The notes under the pieces are model-generated. The model made no database searches. It saw only the letters and a list, made by a program, of their open reading frames with translations, and was not told where the DNA came from. A stretch of DNA of 64,000 nt from Marinobacter sp. ANT_B65 (lineage in GTDB: Bacteria > Pseudomonadota > Gammaproteobacteria > Pseudomonadales > Oleiphilaceae). The stretch lies in assembly GCF_002407605.1 (NCBI RefSeq), contig NZ_NXGV01000004.1:124001-188000 (forward strand), in the 5' to 3' direction. This document shows, one piece after another, positions 20,042-29,854 of the stretch. Position numbers and translations under genes: made by a program. The first letter of the stretch is position 1; every line of letters begins with the position of its first letter.

Positions 20042-21793
20042 TTAGAGTTGCAGGCAAGCGGACTGACCCCACTCGGTCAGAAATCGAACAAGATCAGCCC
20101 AAGGCAGGGGGCGGGCATAATAGTAACCCTGGATTTCATCGCAATGCTGCTGGCGCAGAAACTCCAGCTGCCCCTCAGTCTCAACGCCTTCAGCTACAAC
20201 GCTCATCTGGAGACTGTGTGCCAGGCTGATAATAGCCCGGATAATGTGCTCGGCATCGGCAGACTCGCCCAGAGCCTGCACAAAGGACTTGTCGATTTTA
20301 ACCAGCGAGATTGGCAGGTGCTGGAGGTTACTCAGAGAGGAAAAACCTGTCCCGAAGTCGTCAAGCGCAAAACTGATCCCCAGCTGATTGAGCTCCCGCA
20401 GGCAGCGCTGAGCGTATTCAGGATCATGCATCATGGCACTTTCTGTCAGCTCCAGCTCAAGCAGGCTGGTATCAACATTGGCATTGAAGATAATGCGGAA
20501 TATGGTTTCCGTCATTTTGCGGTCATGGAACTGCCTGAACGACAGGTTAACGGCAAATACCAACCCGGGAAACCCGAGTTCAGAAGATTCATGCAGGCGC
20601 TTACAGGCCTGCTCGATCACCCAGTAACCGATGGGCACAATAAGACCACTGCGTTCGGCGACCGGTATGAACTCATCCGGCCCGATCAGGCCCCGCTCAG
20701 GGTGGTTCCAGCGCAACAGACACTCAACGCCGCGCACTTCATTGCTGGCCAGGTCAATTCTTGGCTGATAATACAGCTCCAGTTCATCAGCCCTGAGCGC
20801 ATTGCGAAGGTCCGCCTCCAGCCGAAGCTGGTAGCCAGCTGAAATATGCAGCTGGCGATCGTAAAAACGGTAGCTTGTGCCCGGATCCCGCTTGGCTTCG
20901 AACATCGCCCGGTTAGCCCTGCGCATGAGATTCTCGGGGCTGTCCCCGGCTTCCGGATAGGTAGCCACACCCAGACTGGCGCTGACCACGACACTTTGGC
21001 CGTCAATCATTACCGGCTCATCAAGGGTATTGACGATTTTCCGTATGATTTGAGTGATATCCAGCGAGTCTTCAATTTTCTCAATAATAATCGCCAGTTC
21101 GTCACCACCAATACGCATCAGGGAATCCACGCGACGCAACCCTTGCCGGACCTGGGCTGCGATTATAATCATCAGCTGATCACTTTTCTGGTAACCAAAG
21201 GACTCATTAATACTGCGGAAATCATCGATATTCAGGTGCAACAATGCCAGCCTCTGGCTTCCCCGCTGGGCTCTGAGCAACGCCTGCTGCAACCTGTCAA
21301 AGAACAGGTCGCGGTTAATGAAGCCGCTTGCAACGCCTCTGCTCAATTGGCTATGGGTGGAATTGGCCAGCTGCTCACGATACCAGGTGCACTTCACCGC
21401 CCTGCGAAAGCTCCAGCAATCAAGCTCCTGACGACTCAGATAGTCTGCCGCACCACTGGAAAGTAACTCCGCCGCACGCTCGCGCGGAGTTTCAGCGCTC
21501 AACGCCAGAACCGGCCTGCCTCCACTGGCAACCGCCAGATACTGCAAAAAAACAGTTTCTGACTCTCCATAAAGCACGCAATTCCAGACAATAATGTCGA
21601 ATTTCGCATTGCGGATCAGGTCATCACAATCCGCCAGATCCGGACACCAGGTCAAATCCGGGTAAATTTCAGGATCGCCTGTCAGCAGTGCCCTCAGCCA
21701 GAGAAAGTCGGGATAACAAGGCGTCAGAACCAGGACGCGAAGCTGGTCATGTCCGACAGTTTCCAATGGCAAGGTCATTAAGCATGGGTCCAT
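20042..21793 (-). CDS. Pseudo-receiver GGDEF-EAL cyclic-di-GMP protein
   Basis: 583 residues. Residues ~15-140 have a receiver-like pattern ([45 protein letters not shown]), but the phosphoacceptor strand reads [14 protein letters not shown], with no aspartate. The GGDEF domain has [12 protein letters not shown], with GGDEL in the A-site. The EAL domain keeps the usual catalytic set: [37 protein letters not shown] and EGVETEGQ. Both c-di-GMP synthesis and hydrolysis are thus possible, and phosphorylation of the N-terminus is unlikely. It is divergent from rep. Confidence 0.9.
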   Translation of the reverse strand: MDPCLMTLPLETVGHDQLRVLVLTPCYPDFLWLRALLTGDPEIYPDLTWCPDLADCDDLIRNAKFDIIVWNCVLYGESETVFLQYLAVASGGRPVLALSAETPRERAAELLSSGAADYLSRQELDCWSFRRAVKCTWYREQLANSTHSQLSRGVASGFINRDLFFDRLQQALLRAQRGSQRLALLHLNIDDFRSINESFGYQKSDQLMIIIAAQVRQGLRRVDSLMRIGGDELAIIIEKIEDSLDITQIIRKIVNTLDEPVMIDGQSVVVSASLGVATYPEAGDSPENLMRRANRAMFEAKRDPGTSYRFYDRQLHISAGYQLRLEADLRNALRADELELYYQPRIDLASNEVRGVECLLRWNHPERGLIGPDEFIPVAERSGLIVPIGYWVIEQACKRLHESSELGFPGLVFAVNLSFRQFHDRKMTETIFRIIFNANVDTSLLELELTESAMMHDPEYAQRCLRELNQLGISFALDDFGTGFSSLSNLQHLPISLVKIDKSFVQALGESADAEHIIRAIISLAHSLQMSVVAEGVETEGQLEFLRQQHCDEIQGYYYARPLPWADLVRFLTEWGQSACLQL

Positions 21794-21910
21794 GGGTGCG
21801 TGAGCAAATTAAAAGGATAGCCGATAGATCGACAAGGTACAGTCAGGCTGGTGTAGACTATTGTCATACCAAGAGCCCCCTCCGTTTCAATCCATTCTGG
21901 CAGTGAATTT

Positions 21911-23929
21911 GTGAACAAACTTAATCCGCGACAAAACGAGGCTGTTCGCTACACCGATGGCCCGCTTCTGGTGCTGGCCGGTGCCGGCAGCGGTAAGACC
22001 AGCGTAATTACCCGGAAAATCGCCTATCTGATCGAACACCTTGGCATCCCGGGGCGCCATATCGCCGCCGTTACATTCACCAATAAGGCGGCCCGCGAAA
22101 TGAAAGAGCGGGTAAGCCGGATTGTCGACAGAAAACTGGCCCGCGGGCTTATTGTATCCACTTTTCACAATCTCGGGCTGAACATGATCCGGGAGGAACA
22201 CACTCATCTGGGGTACCACCCGGGCTTCTCAATTTTTGACGCTGAAGATGCCAAAGCCCTGTTACGGGACCTGATGCTCCGGGAAGCGAGTGCCGATGCC
22301 GGCGATGAACTCAACGATGTCCAGATGACTATCTCTTCCTGGAAGAATGCCTTGCGCAGCCCCCCCGAAGCATACAGCAAAGCAGCGGACGAGCGGGAAC
22401 AACGCATTGCTATAGTCTACAAACATTATAATGAGTACCTGAAGGCATACAACGCCGTCGATTTCGACGATCTGATTCTTCTCCCGGTGCAGCTGTTCCG
22501 CAGTAATCCGGATGTGCTTGCAAAATGGCGCAGGAAAATCCGCTACATGCTGGTGGACGAATACCAGGATACCAACCTGTGCCAGTATGAACTGGTAAGA
22601 ATGCTGGTCGCTGAGCGCTCTGCATTTACCGTTGTTGGTGACGATGACCAGTCGATTTATGCCTGGAGAGGCGCACGGCCGGAAAATCTGGCCCAGCTTA
22701 AAGAAGACTTCCCAAGCCTCAAAATTGTAAAGCTGGAACAGAACTACCGCTCCACTTCACGCATTCTGCGCAGTGCCAATACAGTCATTGCCAATAACCC
22801 CCACGTATTCGAAAAAGCTCTGTGGAGTGACCACACTATTGGTGATGAAATCCGCATCGTCCGGTGCCGCAACGAAGACGCCGAAACCGAGCGGGTAGCC
22901 ACTGAAATCCTGGACCAGAAGCTGAAAAAGGGGCTTGAGTTCCGGGACTTTGCCGTACTTTACCGGGGCAATCACCAGGCTCGTCTGCTGGAGATGAAGC
23001 TGCAGGCTTACCAGATTCCCTATCGCATCTCCGGCGGCCAGTCGTTTTTCTCAAAAAACGAGATCAAGGACGCCATGTCGTATCTGCGTCTGCTCATCAA
23101 CCCGGACGATGATGCCGCCTTCTTGCGGGTTGTTAACGTGCCGAGGCGCGAAATTGGCCCGCGCACCCTTGAGCAGCTGAGTCACTATGCCCGCTCCCGC
23201 AATGTCAGCCTCTTCCGGGCACTGAGTGATATGGGCGCAGAAACCCATGTAACCGAAAAAGGCCTGGACCGGCTGCGACGCTTTGCCCACTGGGTGGATA
23301 CTACCTGCGAACGACTGCACAGTGAGAACCCGATACCTGTAATCAAACAGCTGTTCACAGATATAGAGTATGAAGAGTGGTTACTCCAGAACTCCGGAAC
23401 GCCAAAGCAGGCCGAAAAGCGCATGGAAAACATCTGGTATCTGGTGGACTCGATCCAGCGGATGCTGGACGACGGAAAGGGCACTGCGGACGAACTGGGC
23501 ATCGAAGATGCCATCACCAAGCTGATTCTGCGCGACATGATGGAACAGCGGGAAGAAGAGGACGACAGCGACAAGGTACAACTGCTGACCCTGCACGCAT
23601 CCAAGGGCCTGGAGTTTCCTCACGTATTCATTCTTGGCCTGGAGGAAGAAATTCTGCCGCACCGCTCCAGCATTGAAGAAGGTAATATCGAGGAGGAGCG
23701 GCGCCTGATGTACGTGGGAATTACCCGCGCAAAAGAAACTCTGACCCTGACCTACGCTGCACAGCGCAGACAGTATGGCGAAAAGATAGAAACCATTCCC
23801 AGCAGGTTCCTGGACGAACTTCCCCAAGACGATGTGCGCTGGGAGGGCACCGGAGATCTGGATGCGGAAGCCAACCAGAAAAAAGGCAAGGCTACATTAA
23901 GCGCCCTTCTCGGTGATCTGGGGCTCTGA
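21911..23929 (+). CDS. rep: ATP-dependent DNA helicase Rep
   Basis: Superfamily 1A 3'-5' helicase that aids replication forks. It starts at GTG 21911, giving 672 residues as in Rep. Motif I is LVLAGAGSGKTSVITRKIAYL, Ia AVTFTNKAAREMKERV, II LVDEYQDTN, III VVGDDDQSIYAWRGA, IV LEQNYRST, V LTLHASKGLEFPHVF and VI RRLMYVGITRAKE. The C-terminus is shorter than in UvrD and lacks its tail, which favours Rep. A strong terminator follows. Confidence 0.96.
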   Translation: MNKLNPRQNEAVRYTDGPLLVLAGAGSGKTSVITRKIAYLIEHLGIPGRHIAAVTFTNKAAREMKERVSRIVDRKLARGLIVSTFHNLGLNMIREEHTHLGYHPGFSIFDAEDAKALLRDLMLREASADAGDELNDVQMTISSWKNALRSPPEAYSKAADEREQRIAIVYKHYNEYLKAYNAVDFDDLILLPVQLFRSNPDVLAKWRRKIRYMLVDEYQDTNLCQYELVRMLVAERSAFTVVGDDDQSIYAWRGARPENLAQLKEDFPSLKIVKLEQNYRSTSRILRSANTVIANNPHVFEKALWSDHTIGDEIRIVRCRNEDAETERVATEILDQKLKKGLEFRDFAVLYRGNHQARLLEMKLQAYQIPYRISGGQSFFSKNEIKDAMSYLRLLINPDDDAAFLRVVNVPRREIGPRTLEQLSHYARSRNVSLFRALSDMGAETHVTEKGLDRLRRFAHWVDTTCERLHSENPIPVIKQLFTDIEYEEWLLQNSGTPKQAEKRMENIWYLVDSIQRMLDDGKGTADELGIEDAITKLILRDMMEQREEEDDSDKVQLLTLHASKGLEFPHVFILGLEEEILPHRSSIEEGNIEEERRLMYVGITRAKETLTLTYAAQRRQYGEKIETIPSRFLDELPQDDVRWEGTGDLDAEANQKKGKATLSALLGDLGL

Positions 23930-23933
23930 AAGC

Positions 23934-23960
23934 AAAAACCCCGCATTCAGCGGGGTTTTT
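23934..23960. terminator. Bidirectional terminator after rep
   Basis: AAAAACCCCGC, ATTCA loop, GCGGGGTTTTT: perfect 11 bp arms with A- and T-runs. It serves both rep and the convergent cytochrome gene. Confidence 0.95.
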
Positions 23961-23979
23961 GACAGCAAGCGCCTGGATC

Positions 23980-24393
23980 CTACTGGCTCTCTGCCACCAT
24001 GTGTTCCACAGCCGCCTGGATTTCCTCATCCGCGCAGCTGGCACAGCCACCCTTGGCTGGCATAGCGTTAAAGCCGTTGAGTGCATGATTGAGCAATGTT
24101 TCCATACCCTTATCGATACGAGGTGCCCAGGCTTCAGAGTTGCCAATAACCGGTGCACCTGCTGCGCCAGTGGTATGACACGCCATGCACACAGCGCCAT
24201 AAACTTCGCTGCCTGAGCGGGGGCCTGAGCTGGCTGTTTCGGTTGCAGCGGCAGCTTCACCACACTCGTCACCCTGCAGACAGACTTCGCCGACAGGCTG
24301 AATACGCGCACGGATTTCATCTTCAACACTTGCCATAGCGGCGCCGGCAGTAATGCCAAAACCAAGCAATACGACAGCCAGGACTCTCTTCAT
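23980..24393 (-). CDS. Cytochrome c5 family protein
   Basis: Periplasmic monohaem cytochrome, 137 residues from MKRVLAVV (two extra codons are possible at 24399). It has a signal peptide ending around AAMAS, a low-complexity linker and the haem site CMACH in VYGAVCMACHTTG. The axial methionine lies in GFNAMPAKGG. The extra CASC pair after it is the disulfide characteristic of cytochrome c5. It probably shuttles electrons to a terminal oxidase or reductase. Confidence 0.9.
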   Translation of the reverse strand: MKRVLAVVLLGFGITAGAAMASVEDEIRARIQPVGEVCLQGDECGEAAAATETASSGPRSGSEVYGAVCMACHTTGAAGAPVIGNSEAWAPRIDKGMETLLNHALNGFNAMPAKGGCASCADEEIQAAVEHMVAESQ

Positions 24394-24592
24394 CTTCACA
24401 ATGCACCTCGCATTTGAGCGTTATAATATTTGATTGCCGCATTATAGCGACTGAACCCCGGCAAAAAAACCGAATAGCAAAATCATAAATTGATTTCCAC
24501 CATTTTTATTGCCATTACGTATGCGTGGAGACTCTTTCGCGACATCCGGTTACCATGTCGCAGACTACTCCAGAACTTCCAGGATCCGATTC

Positions 24593-24931
24593 ATGAACAA
24601 CCCGGAGAAACCCGTCCCTCACCCTGTGCGCAAAACACTCCTGATTACAGAATTCAGCGCCTTGGCAGTACTGCTGGCATCCATGGGCTGGTTTTCGAAC
24701 CAGACGGATACGGGCCATAGTATCAACCCCGCGTGGCTCCTGATACCCGCGTTCGCAAGCCTTGCGGTTTTCCTGAGTTTCATTGGCCTGATGTATCTGC
24801 GGTGGATAGTAGCAGCGAATGCTGCAAATCAGCGCCGGCACAAAGTCGTTTTTTCACTACTGGCCATTACCCTGATTGGTGTCTGGGTTTACGGCATTGC
24901 CAATACGTGGCTCAGCCTCAATGCAGCATAG
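24593..24931 (+). CDS. Small three-helix inner-membrane protein
   Basis: 112 residues from the ATG at 24593, after CCAGGATCCGATTC. Three hydrophobic helices are clear (LLITEFSALAVLLASMGWF, LLIPAFASLAVFLSFIGLMY, VVFSLLAITLIGVWVYGIA). I do not recognise a family. It lies 13 bases before the phospholipase gene and is probably co-transcribed with it. Confidence 0.7.
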   Translation: MNNPEKPVPHPVRKTLLITEFSALAVLLASMGWFSNQTDTGHSINPAWLLIPAFASLAVFLSFIGLMYLRWIVAANAANQRRHKVVFSLLAITLIGVWVYGIANTWLSLNAA

Positions 24932-24944
24932 AGAGATCAGGACC

Positions 24945-26069
24945 ATGCACAATCATCTCAACGCCAGTGTCTCTGCAGCCGCCACCCTTGCTCTGCTGTG
25001 GCCCGCACTGACGACTGCACAGGAAACCACATCAGCAGACGAGCGCCGGATTACATCCGCTGAAGACTGCGCGCTGATTCAGGATGGCGTGCAGCGTCTG
25101 GCCTGCTACGACCACCTCAAAGACCCGAAAACGGCCCGTGACCAGGCCACCGAGCAGGAAGTGAACGAAGTTGAGCAGGCGGTCGTCACTCTGGCCCCTG
25201 ACAACGATGCCCAGGAGCAGGTTGCAGATGGCTCGGGCGAAGAAGCCCCCGACAGCAACATCATGAACAACATAGTTGATAACTACATAACTGCAGAGAA
25301 AGCCTTGTTTTCGTTTTCAGGCAGTTTTATAAGCCACCGCCCTACTTATATCCTGCCTATTACCTGGGTAGAGGATCCGAACAGCACGCCAACCAATCCA
25401 AGACTGGGGGCCACCGGCTACGATTACGGCCTGGAGAATGAGGAAGCCAAGTACCAGATCAGCTTCAAGGTTCCTCTGCTGACGGGCTTACTGGAAGATC
25501 GCACAACCTTGTGGTTTGGTTATACGCAACGTTCATTCTGGCAGGTTTATAACCAGGACGAATCCGCACCCTTCAGGGAAACCAACTATGAACCCGAGGT
25601 TTTCCTGCGCCATCAGACAAACTGGAATCTGGGTGCCGTTACCCTGAGCGGTATGACGATTGGCTTCAACCACCAGTCCAACGGCCAGTCAGAGCCCCGT
25701 TCCCGGAGCTGGAACCGGATTATGGCCAGCGCCGGCTTTACCCGTGATCGCTGGCTTTTTGTTGTGGAGCCCTGGTACCGGATTCCGGAAACCAGCAAGG
25801 ATGATAATGCGGATATCGAGAGCTATCTGGGGTATGCCAACTACCATGCTATTTACAAACTCGCTGAAGACCGGACGCTTTCATTGAAACTGATGAACAA
25901 TCTGCGCTCGGACAACCGTACGTCAGTTGAATTTGGTTACAGCTTCCCTATTGGCGATACGATCAAGGGGTTCTTCCAGTATTACAATGGGCACGGGGAG
26001 AGTCTGATTGATTACAATCACCGGATTGAGCGGTTCGGGCTTGGGATTATGCTGAACGACTGGCTCTGA
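24945..26069 (+). CDS. pldA: Outer membrane phospholipase A
   Basis: Outer-membrane beta-barrel lipase of the PldA family that hydrolyses mislocalised phospholipids. The start at 24945 gives 374 residues with a signal peptide ending near TTAQE. A cysteine-containing spacer (EDCALIQDGVQRLACYD) comes next. The catalytic block GFNHQSNGQSEPRSRSWNRI has the His-x-Ser pair and the downstream Asn. Aromatic beta strands run to the C-terminus, which ends in LNDWL with a terminal-strand pattern. Confidence 0.9.
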   Translation: MHNHLNASVSAAATLALLWPALTTAQETTSADERRITSAEDCALIQDGVQRLACYDHLKDPKTARDQATEQEVNEVEQAVVTLAPDNDAQEQVADGSGEEAPDSNIMNNIVDNYITAEKALFSFSGSFISHRPTYILPITWVEDPNSTPTNPRLGATGYDYGLENEEAKYQISFKVPLLTGLLEDRTTLWFGYTQRSFWQVYNQDESAPFRETNYEPEVFLRHQTNWNLGAVTLSGMTIGFNHQSNGQSEPRSRSWNRIMASAGFTRDRWLFVVEPWYRIPETSKDDNADIESYLGYANYHAIYKLAEDRTLSLKLMNNLRSDNRTSVEFGYSFPIGDTIKGFFQYYNGHGESLIDYNHRIERFGLGIMLNDWL

Positions 26070-26091
26070 GTTTTATCAGGTTCCAGTGTAA

Positions 26092-26207
26092 GTTGGCGTA
26101 GCCGTGCGAGTTGCGAAAACACGCTCCTTACGGCACATCCATGTGACGCTTGAGCTCCGCCATCCATGGCTCCGCACAGTTTTCGCAACTCGCACGGCTA
26201 CGCCAAC
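26092..26207. repeat. Long inverted-repeat element after pldA
   Basis: Perfect 29-base arms at 26092-26120 (starting GTTGGCGTAGCCGTGCGAG) and 26179-26207 enclose 58 bases that carry shorter palindromes around CATCCATG. It lies between the convergent pldA and phosphomannomutase genes. RNA from either strand would form a very stable hairpin, so it may also act as a transcript end. Confidence 0.8.
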
Positions 26208-26243
26208 CGCTACTACTGAATAGCCTGATACAAAAAGCACAGA

Positions 26244-27605
26244 TTATCCTTTCAGGCTATTCAACCGCTCCATTTCTGCGAGCAACTCTTCAGTTTTCGC
26301 CTTCATCAAGGGTATGTCACCGCGGGATTCCACGTTCAGGCGAACAACGGGCTCCGTATTGGACATGCGCAGGTTGAAGCGCCAGTTGTCGAATTCCACA
26401 CTGAGGCCGTCTACGTAGCTGACGCTTTTTGCACCGGCAGCGTATTTTTCCTCAATGGCCGCAATCACCCTGGCCGGCTCATTGATGGTGCGGTTGATTT
26501 CGCCGCTGGCCGGGTAGGCTTCGATGCGAGCGTCGATAAGCGAGGAAAAGGGCTTTCCGGACTGGCACAGACGTTCCGCGATCAGCAACCAGGGAATCAT
26601 GCCACTGTCACAGTAGGCAAAATCCCGGAAGTAGTGATGCGCGCTCATTTCGCCGCCGTATACGGCATCTTCATCGCGCATACGCTGTTTGATGAAGGCG
26701 TGTCCGGTTTTACTTTCGATGGCTTCACCACCGGCCGCTTGCACCAGATCCTGCGTGTTCCAGATCAGTCTCGGATCGTGGATAACTTTGCCGGGGCCGG
26801 TTTTACGCAGGAACTGATCTGCCAGCAGGCCGACAATATAATAGCCTTCAATAAACCGGCCATTTTCATCAAAGAAGAAACAGCGGTCGTAATCGCCGTC
26901 CCAGGCAATGCCCATGGCCGCACCGTGTTTGATCACAGCATCAGCGGTAGCTGCCCGGTTTTCTTCGAGAATCGGATTGGGCACACCGTTGGGGAAGTTA
27001 CCATCTGGCTGATGGTGCACTTTGATGAACTCGAAAGGCAGGTGTTTTTCGAGTTCGTCAATCACCAGCCCGGCGCCACCATTTCCGGCGTTGACGACAA
27101 TTTTCATAGGGCTCAGAGCTGCTGCGTCAATGTATCCCAGCAAGTGATCTATATAAGCACTGGTAACTTCCAGTGTTTCATATTTCCCCCGGACCGGCGC
27201 ATCGGTAAAGGGCTCAAGCACCCGGTCACGGATATCATTCAGTCCGTTATCGGAGCTGATCGGGCGGGACTCCGGCCCCACCATTTTCATGCCATTGTGA
27301 TTTTTGGGGTTGTGGCTGGCGGTAACCATGATGCCACCATCCATCCCGTAATGGCTGGTAGCAAAGTAAACGTACTCGGTGCCACACAACCCTATATCGA
27401 ACACGTCGGCACCTGCAGCCATGAGGCCGGAGTTCAGGGCTTCGGCGATTTCGGGGCTTGAAAGGCGAATGTCGTACCCGACAATAACCTTTTTCGCACC
27501 GGTAATTTCCACATAGGCACGCCCGATACGTTCGGCAAGAACCGGATTCAACTGCTCAGGCACGCTGCCTCGCAGGTCGTAGGCTTTAAAACAGGAGAGG
27601 TCCAT
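26244..27605 (-). CDS. manB: Phosphomannomutase (CpsG/ManB type)
   Basis: Interconverts mannose 6-phosphate and mannose 1-phosphate for GDP-sugar and polysaccharide synthesis. Of its 453 residues, the N-terminus has [15 protein letters not shown], the catalytic phosphoserine loop reads [13 protein letters not shown], the metal loop is [11 protein letters not shown] and the sugar loop is GGEMSAHHY. The C-terminal phosphate-binding segment [14 protein letters not shown] is present. Substrate preference within this family cannot be read directly from sequence. It overlaps no neighbour; bfr lies 10 bases upstream. Confidence 0.92.
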   Translation of the reverse strand: MDLSCFKAYDLRGSVPEQLNPVLAERIGRAYVEITGAKKVIVGYDIRLSSPEIAEALNSGLMAAGADVFDIGLCGTEYVYFATSHYGMDGGIMVTASHNPKNHNGMKMVGPESRPISSDNGLNDIRDRVLEPFTDAPVRGKYETLEVTSAYIDHLLGYIDAAALSPMKIVVNAGNGGAGLVIDELEKHLPFEFIKVHHQPDGNFPNGVPNPILEENRAATADAVIKHGAAMGIAWDGDYDRCFFFDENGRFIEGYYIVGLLADQFLRKTGPGKVIHDPRLIWNTQDLVQAAGGEAIESKTGHAFIKQRMRDEDAVYGGEMSAHHYFRDFAYCDSGMIPWLLIAERLCQSGKPFSSLIDARIEAYPASGEINRTINEPARVIAAIEEKYAAGAKSVSYVDGLSVEFDNWRFNLRMSNTEPVVRLNVESRGDIPLMKAKTEELLAEMERLNSLKG

Positions 27606-27614
27606 TGTCGGTTT

Positions 27615-28091
27615 TTACTCCGCAGCAGAAGATTGCAGCTGAATATAGTTCTGAATACCCATCTGATTGATCATCTCCAGCTGGGTCTCCAGCCAGTCAA
27701 TGTGTTCTTCTTCACTATCCAGAATGCTGCGGAACAGTTCACGGCTGGTGTAATCGCTGACTGACTCACAGTAGACAATCGCTTCTTTCAGATCGACATG
27801 GGCAATGTGCTCGATCTTCAGATCGCAGGCAATCATCTCCTCAACGTGCTCGCCGATCATCAGCTTGTTCAGGTCTTGCAGATTGGGCAGCCCTTCGAGA
27901 AACAGAATACGCTCGATCAGTTGATCGGCATGTTTCATCTCATCTATGGATTCTTCATATTCCTTGGCAGCGAGCTTGGTGATACCCCAGTCTTTATACA
28001 TGCGTGAATGCAGGAAATACTGGTTAATGGCCGTCAGTTCATTGGCAAGAACTTTGTTCAGAAACTGGATGACTTTCTTATCGCCTTTCAT
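27615..28091 (-). CDS. bfr: Bacterioferritin
   Basis: Iron-storage haem ferritin, 158 residues from [15 protein letters not shown] at 28091. The frame runs upstream to 28142, but this start matches the family. Ferroxidase residues lie in [35 protein letters not shown] and [13 protein letters not shown]. The methionine in DEMKHA occupies the haem-ligand position. bfd lies upstream on the same strand, which is the classic release partner. Confidence 0.95.
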   Translation of the reverse strand: MKGDKKVIQFLNKVLANELTAINQYFLHSRMYKDWGITKLAAKEYEESIDEMKHADQLIERILFLEGLPNLQDLNKLMIGEHVEEMIACDLKIEHIAHVDLKEAIVYCESVSDYTSRELFRSILDSEEEHIDWLETQLEMINQMGIQNYIQLQSSAAE

Positions 28092-28256
28092 TGCAGCACT
28101 CCTCATTCCTGGCCGGCTGATACCCTTTCCGGAGAACGGCACACCGACAGGCTGGTTCGGGTTCAGTAAGCTCTCTGAGCTCTCTCATCACCCTGTAAGG
28201 ATAGCGCTTTAAGGCGCATTACAAAATTGCGGAAAGGAAATAAAACCCGACGGGTG

Positions 28257-28463
28257 TCAGGCGGGGCTTGCCAGCATATTTGCCAGAGACAGGTAATCCG
28301 GTGAGCGGTTTTCACGCAGTATAGCGCGCGCAGTACATGCACAGCGTCCGCACTGGGTGCCTACACCCAGCTCTTTACCAAGCTGGCGCATAGAAGAAAC
28401 TCCGTTATCGGCAGCTTCGCGGATATCCCGGTCTGTGACTCCATGGCAAAGGCATACATACAT
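28257..28463 (-). CDS. bfd: Bacterioferritin-associated ferredoxin
   Basis: 68-residue 2Fe-2S protein that binds bacterioferritin and drives iron release. The four ligands are C4 and C6 in MYVCLCHGVTD and the pair in TQCGRC. A Fur box lies 33 bases upstream of the start, so it should be induced by iron limitation. bfr follows 165 bases downstream on the same strand. Confidence 0.95.
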   Translation of the reverse strand: MYVCLCHGVTDRDIREAADNGVSSMRQLGKELGVGTQCGRCACTARAILRENRSPDYLSLANMLASPA

Positions 28464-28495
28464 AATGCGATCTCACCAACGACAATTAATGTAGT

Positions 28496-28514
28496 GATAA
28501 TTATTGTCATTAGC
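28496..28514. promoter_or_regulatory. Fur box upstream of bfd
   Basis: GATAATTATTGTCATTAGC matches the 19-base Fur consensus (GATAATGATAATCATTATC) at 15 positions. It lies immediately upstream of bfd and downstream of nothing else on that strand. Confidence 0.75.
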
Positions 28515-28561
28515 ATCAAGAATTGCAAGCCCCCTGTGTTAATTCTGTGCAACGGACAGCT

Positions 28562-29854
28562 TCAGGCCTCTGCCTCCCGGGTCAGGTTTCTATATCCCGA
28601 GTCGGTAACAACCACGTTGTCCTCTATACGTATCCCGCCGCACCCCTGAAGCTCCCCGATCAACGGGCGGTTCAGATGATCTCCGAGAGGGCCGGACAGC
28701 AAAGGTTCCAGCAACGAGGGTATAAAATACAACCCCGGCTCAATGGTCACCACCATGCCCGGCTCAAGCGTCCGGGTCAGGCGAAGAAAGGGAGCGTCTG
28801 CAGGAGGCGGTACCGGCTTACCGGCAACATCGTGAACCTGAACGCCAAGAAAATGACCGATGCCGTGGGGGAAAAATGCCCGTGTAACGCCTTCAGATAC
28901 CATGTCCTCTTCACTCAGGTCATTGACCAGGCCAGCGACACTCAGTAAAGCGGCAATACCCTGATGGGTTTTACGGTGGATATCGACGTAATCAACACCC
29001 GGGGCCACCATGCCGCAGAGCCGGAACTGTAACTGCTCAAGCCCCTGCACCAGTGCACCAAAGCGCCCTTCTCCCAGACCCGCAGTGGTGCGGGTGACGT
29101 CGGAGCAGTAGCCCCGGTAACACACGCCGGCATCAATCAGCATGCTGCGGGACTGGGCAGGCGCAACCACATCGTAATACTGGTAGTGCAATGTACCTGC
29201 ATGTTCATTCACACCGATAATGCTGTGATAAGGCGCGTCAGCCTCACGCTGCTGCGTTGCGAGCTGGTACGCCAGGTTGATTTCAAATTCACTGGCGCCG
29301 GCCAGAAAGGCATCGCGTGCAGCGCGGTGGCCTGCCATTGCCAGCTTGTTTGCTTCAGCAAGGCAAGCAATTTCATAGGCGGTCTTGTGTATCCGTGTTT
29401 CATCAAGCGCAGCACAAAGCGCGCCGGAATTATGCTCTCCGGGCACCTCCGCAAGCAGCGAAGGGTCACCTGTCACTGCCAGACGCCCCACCTTGTCCAG
29501 TTCCGGTGCACAGCGGTGCTCACTGAAGCGAAGTTCAAACTCTGACAGCCAGGGCTCCTGACCCAGTTCAAGACTTGCATGCCAGAAATCAACAGGCTGA
29601 TGCAGTGACAGAAGCGGCTTCCGGCCCTTCCGGATCAGCAGCCATGCGTGCTCAAAGCCGGTGAGTCCTGTCCAGTGCAGAAACGGCCCATAGCCATGAA
29701 AATGCCAGGACTGATCATCACCGTAGCGCATGGGGGCTGCACCTGAGCTGATAAGCAGGCTGTCATATCCGTGATCTGCCAGAACCTGCTCATAGCGGAC
29801 CTGCAGAATATTCACGTGATCAATCTGAAGAGTTAGCAGATCGGTATCAGGCAT
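28562..29854 (-). CDS. pepQ: Xaa-Pro dipeptidase (prolidase) PepQ
   Basis: Dinuclear metallopeptidase that cleaves dipeptides ending in proline. It has 430 residues. The pita-bread metal ligands are visible in DAGVCYRGYCSDVTRT (two Asp), HGIGHFLGVQVHD (His), TIEPGLYF (Glu) and GIRIEDNVVVT (Glu). The N-terminal creatinase-like domain begins MPDTDLLTLQIDHVNILQ. It overlaps the LysR gene by eight bases, suggesting that regulator and peptidase are expressed together. The peptide importer lies just upstream on the same strand. Confidence 0.93.
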   Translation of the reverse strand: MPDTDLLTLQIDHVNILQVRYEQVLADHGYDSLLISSGAAPMRYGDDQSWHFHGYGPFLHWTGLTGFEHAWLLIRKGRKPLLSLHQPVDFWHASLELGQEPWLSEFELRFSEHRCAPELDKVGRLAVTGDPSLLAEVPGEHNSGALCAALDETRIHKTAYEIACLAEANKLAMAGHRAARDAFLAGASEFEINLAYQLATQQREADAPYHSIIGVNEHAGTLHYQYYDVVAPAQSRSMLIDAGVCYRGYCSDVTRTTAGLGEGRFGALVQGLEQLQFRLCGMVAPGVDYVDIHRKTHQGIAALLSVAGLVNDLSEEDMVSEGVTRAFFPHGIGHFLGVQVHDVAGKPVPPPADAPFLRLTRTLEPGMVVTIEPGLYFIPSLLEPLLSGPLGDHLNRPLIGELQGCGGIRIEDNVVVTDSGYRNLTREAEA

